From contig NZ_LN879502.1 of the NCBI RefSeq assembly GCF_001499655.1, forward strand, positions 496,001 to 560,000: a DNA stretch of 64,000 nt, written 5' to 3'. Positions 63,092 through 64,000 of the stretch are shown here, in pieces. The translations under genes and the position numbers were made by a program. The notes beneath the pieces were generated by a model that saw only the letters and a program-made list of their open reading frames with translations, ran no database searches and was not told the origin of the DNA. How positions within the stretch are numbered: position 1 is the first letter of the stretch; every line of letters begins with the position of its first letter. Origin of the DNA: Candidatus Protochlamydia naegleriophila (GTDB lineage Bacteria; Chlamydiota; Chlamydiia; Chlamydiales; Parachlamydiaceae).

Positions 63092-63385
63092 ATGGGATTG
63101 CTAGTCAGGTTGTGGATCTGTATTTTTTTTGCTGGTCTAACCCTTTACAAATACATTGATAAGCTAAATGGATTGACAGAGTTGCGGCTATCTATCCCTG
63201 TTTTGACCAAAGAGCTTAAAGAGATTCAGGAAAAAAATTCAGAATTTCATTATGCTATTGAGCGCTTTGAAAGCCCTGTTCATTTGATGGAGTTGGCGAG
63301 CAAGCCGGAGTTTGGTCATCTCAAGTATCCTCCTTTAACGGAGGTCTTATTAATTCCGGAAGAGAAGGTCATTGAATCTAAGTGA
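63092..63385 (+). CDS. ftsL: FtsL-like cell division protein
   Basis: 97 residues. One N-terminal membrane helix (LWICIFFAGLTLYKYI), then a short coiled-coil periplasmic part (LTKELKEIQEKNSEFHYAIERFES). Sequence similarity among FtsL proteins is low; the call rests on size, topology and position between rsmH and ftsI. It would belong to the divisome with the PBP encoded next. Confidence 0.8.
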   Translation: MGLLVRLWICIFFAGLTLYKYIDKLNGLTELRLSIPVLTKELKEIQEKNSEFHYAIERFESPVHLMELASKPEFGHLKYPPLTEVLLIPEEKVIESK

Positions 63386-63400
63386 GAAACCATATACATC

Positions 63401-64000
63401 ATGATGCAGCCATCAACTCCTCATTCTTCTGAACGTCGCCGACTCTTATGGATCGCCCTTTTCATCTTTGTCCTGTTCTCCCTTTTGATCACCCAATTTT
63501 ACAATATCCAGATTTTGGAGGGCAAAAAATGGGCTTTACAGGCTCAAAAGCAACATTTTTTCATCGTGAAAGAGCCTTTTATTCGCGGAACCTTTTATTC
63601 CAATCCCTTTATTAAAAAAAATCATCCCGCCGAGCCGCAACCGTTTGCGATTGACGTCCCAAAATTCCACTTGTACGTAGACCCCGAATCAATCCCTTCG
63701 CATCTGAAAGAAGAAGTGGCAAGTCATCTTTTGGCTACTTTAGACATTTCGGTTGCCGAGCGTTTAGGTTTTAGAGAACAATTTGACAAGCCAAGTCGCA
63801 GTCGTAAGCTCGCCATGTGGCTCGATAAAGAAACCCATCAAACGATTCTAAAATGGTGGCAGGGCTTTGCTAAGACTTACAAAGTTCCACGCAACGCCCT
63901 CTTCTTTATTAAAGACTACCAACGCTCCTATCCTTTTGGGAAATTGCTTGGCAATGTCTTGCATACGATCCAGAATCAAAAGGATGAAACAACCCGACAA
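63401..64000 (+). CDS. ftsI: FtsI/PBP3-type transpeptidase, N-terminal part (cut by window end)
   Basis: The frame starts with two adjacent ATG codons at 63401, 15 bases after ftsL, and is open to the window end (200 codons). The N-terminus has a membrane helix (LLWIALFIFVLFSLLITQFY) followed by the PBP-dimer-domain beginning: ILEGKKWALQAQKQHFF and FIRGTFYSNPF, the latter being the R-G-x-h-Y/hD-type motif. The transpeptidase domain lies outside the window. In chlamydiae this PBP works in division septum peptidoglycan synthesis. The call is supported by the rsmH-ftsL-ftsI order. Confidence 0.88.
   Translation, partial: MMQPSTPHSSERRRLLWIALFIFVLFSLLITQFYNIQILEGKKWALQAQKQHFFIVKEPFIRGTFYSNPFIKKNHPAEPQPFAIDVPKFHLYVDPESIPSHLKEEVASHLLATLDISVAERLGFREQFDKPSRSRKLAMWLDKETHQTILKWWQGFAKTYKVPRNALFFIKDYQRSYPFGKLLGNVLHTIQNQKDETTRQ

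Noticed and set aside
1-64000. Prophage, insertion sequences or transposases
   Set aside because: No transposase, integrase or phage structural motifs were seen in any of the reading frames.

Overview
The window looks like chromosomal DNA from an environmental (amoeba-associated) chlamydia, close to the Protochlamydia/Parachlamydia group. The evidence is gene content and order. It carries blocks that I recall from Chlamydia trachomatis: hemA, the second gyrB/gyrA pair, an rluD-type gene, kdsA and lptB; pheT followed by a MORN-like lipoprotein (CT475/CT476 order); and nqrBCDE, the second dnaA, a small TPR gene, rsmH, ftsL and ftsI (CT270-CT281 order). These blocks are separated by genes I do not know from C. 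trachomatis, many of which look like host-interaction proteins. All family assignments are from reading the sequence; no search was run.

Layout. 1-3.1 kb: end of nfo, asnS, hemA. 3.8-5.3 kb: a protein with two degenerate GIY-YIG nuclease-like domains behind a very AT-rich leader. 5.4-6.4 kb: pseB. 6.7-14.2 kb: topoisomerase subunits B and A, recX, two small unknown genes, rluD, dtd and a KH-domain protein. 14.8-18 kb: an 886-residue DHH-type protein, tRNA-Arg(UCU) and a small membrane protein. 18.5-23 kb: folK, kdsA and an lptC/lptA/lptB-like set for LPS export. 23-27.3 kb (minus strand): an ADP-ribosyltransferase-like protein, a coiled-coil protein, ndk, pabA and a second, apparently exported NDK with an acidic low-complexity region. 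27.4-32 kb: a membrane protein, pheT and the MORN-like lipoprotein. 32-39.8 kb (minus strand): a CzcC/CzcB/CzcA efflux system plus a P-type ATPase whose DKTGT motif reads DKTRT. 39.9-43.8 kb (minus strand): nqrBCDE. 44-47.3 kb: three unknowns, one with kinase-fold motifs. 47.6-54.6 kb: a 1700-residue AsmA/TamB-like protein, a membrane-anchored kinase-like protein and comF. 54.6-59 kb (minus strand): an unknown 569-residue protein, corA and dnaA. 59.6-64 kb: pseC, a TPR pair on the minus strand, then rsmH, ftsL and the start of ftsI, cut by the window edge.

How the genes work together. Housekeeping functions include translation (asnS, pheT, dtd, rluD, tRNA-Arg), envelope building (kdsA and the lpt set, pseB/pseC, rsmH-ftsL-ftsI), sodium-coupled respiration (nqrBCDE), folate (folK, pabA) and replication (dnaA, topoisomerases). 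The less ordinary parts are the GIY-YIG protein, the ADP-ribosyltransferase-like protein, the PI3K/PI4K-like kinase candidate, the 569-residue protein and the exported NDK. They sit singly or in small groups between conserved blocks and are the best candidates for undescribed host-directed functions. No CRISPR array, rRNA operon, transposase or prophage was seen.
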